This document shows positions 5,356-5,904 of a DNA stretch of 5,904 bases, piece after piece. Each line of letters begins with the position of its first letter. Within the stretch, counting starts at the first letter, position 1. The position numbers and the translations under genes were made by a program. The notes beneath the pieces are model-generated. The model was not told the origin of the DNA and did no database searches. It saw only the letters and a program-made list of their open reading frames with translations. The DNA lies in the NCBI GenBank assembly GCA_947453875.1, contig CANGIH010000176.1, positions 1 to 5,904 on the forward strand, written 5' to 3'. This DNA is from Planctomycetaceae bacterium. GTDB taxonomy: Bacteria; Planctomycetota; Planctomycetia; Pirellulales; UBA1268.

Positions 5356-5904
5356 CTACAGCAGGCTTTCCAGCAGGAGCCGCATCTTGCGGAGTTCGGC
5401 CACCTGATCGACGTTCTCCAGCGGCGGGACGTGCACGCTCAGGGCCCGCTTGTAGCCGACGCGTTCGAGTTGATTGAAAAGCTTGCCGTACTCGATGTTC
5501 CCCTGCCCGATCCGCACCTGGAAGGCGTCCGGCTTGGTGTCTCGCAGGTGGACATGGCAGACATACTTGAGGATCGGCTCCCAACTGGCCTGCTTCTTGT
5601 GGCCGAAGATGAAGTGACTCGGATCGAGCGTCACTCCCAGGCCGGGAACATTGCGGCAGAGGGAGGCGGTGGTCTCGGCGTCCTGCGTCATCCGCCCGGC
5701 AGCCGTCTTCACCCCGACGATGGCGTCGAGGCCGGTGGCAATCGCCACGAGTTTCCGCAACCGCTCGATCTCGCCGTTGAAGGGCGTGCCCAACTCGGAT
5801 GACTCGACGACGATCGTCACCACGCCGAGCGACTTCGCCAGCCGGCAACAGGCGCTGAACTGGTCGTACATCACCGGCGTATCCGCCGCCACGAAGCTCA
5901 CCGC
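5356..5904 (-). CDS. Sugar phosphate isomerase/epimerase, xylose-isomerase-like TIM barrel (5' truncated by window edge)
   Basis: The frame is open to the right edge and stops at TAG (plus strand 5356-5358), giving 182 visible codons. A GTG at 5901 is in frame, but these proteins are usually about 250-300 residues, so the true start probably lies beyond the window. The visible part matches the C-terminal two-thirds of the AP-endonuclease-2 / xylose-isomerase-like barrel: a strand ending in VVESSELGTPF with a candidate metal-ligand Glu, then GVTLDPSHF (5611-5637; Asp and His typical ligands), then CHVHLRDTK (H-x-H-x-x-D, about 5533-5560), and IGQGNIEYGKLF, the counterpart of the G-x-G-x-I-D/E segment. 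These enzymes use a divalent metal to isomerise or epimerise sugars and related compounds; the substrate here cannot be read. Where a last ligand Glu is common (LSVE), this protein has LSVHVPP. It converges on the TPR gene and shares the hairpin at 5301-5332. Confidence 0.85.
   Translation of the reverse strand, partial: AVSFVAADTPVMYDQFSACCRLAKSLGVVTIVVESSELGTPFNGEIERLRKLVAIATGLDAIVGVKTAAGRMTQDAETTASLCRNVPGLGVTLDPSHFIFGHKKQASWEPILKYVCHVHLRDTKPDAFQVRIGQGNIEYGKLFNQLERVGYKRALSVHVPPLENVDQVAELRKMRLLLESLL

Noticed and set aside
1..5904. A defence, mobile or secondary-metabolite system spanning the window
   Set aside because: Genes alternate in strand, have unrelated apparent roles and are separated by hairpins. 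No integrase, transposase, nuclease, toxin-antitoxin pair, direct-repeat array or tRNA was seen.

Overview
The window looks like chromosomal housekeeping and accessory DNA from a GC-rich member of the Planctomycetes, or a close PVC-superphylum relative. The strongest marker is the small gene at 685-939. Its product opens with an MTMDKSL stretch followed by an SRAERIVKLKEQEKW segment and a GLPKVRV segment, the pattern of the PVC-restricted 'small basic protein' family. The other genes fit: a bacterial Ser/Thr kinase, a signal-peptide-bearing TPR protein, and a sugar phosphate isomerase/epimerase of a family abundant in planctomycetes. The strong G/C bias at third codon positions also creates very long open frames antisense to the real genes; these were discarded.

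Layout, left to right. Bases 2-463 (+) are the C-terminal half of a Ser/Thr protein kinase cut by the left edge. Bases 464-684 are a spacer with GC-rich dyads and a possible promoter. Bases 685-939 (+) encode the PVC small basic protein. Bases 940-1077 separate it from a convergent gene and hold two hairpins. Bases 1078-2529 (-) encode a complete HemY/HemG-type FAD-dependent porphyrinogen oxidase of haem synthesis. Bases 2530-2802 are a divergent intergenic region with several short dyads and, at its right end, a near-perfect Shine-Dalgarno sequence. Bases 2803-5253 (+) encode a large secreted or envelope protein: signal peptide, Pro/Ala/Thr-rich linker, a BamE-like small domain, then TPR-type helices. 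Bases 5254-5355 hold a perfect 13-bp hairpin that probably terminates both converging genes. Bases 5356-5904 (-) are the C-terminal part of a xylose-isomerase-like TIM-barrel protein cut by the right edge.

The genes alternate in strand and do not form an evident operon or joint pathway. The kinase and the small basic gene share a strand but are 221 bases apart, and a candidate promoter lies between them. I found no CRISPR array, insertion sequence, tRNA, rRNA, phage or defence module. The least understood item is the 816-residue exported protein. The most informative taxonomically is the small basic protein with its long Lys/Ala/Gly tail.
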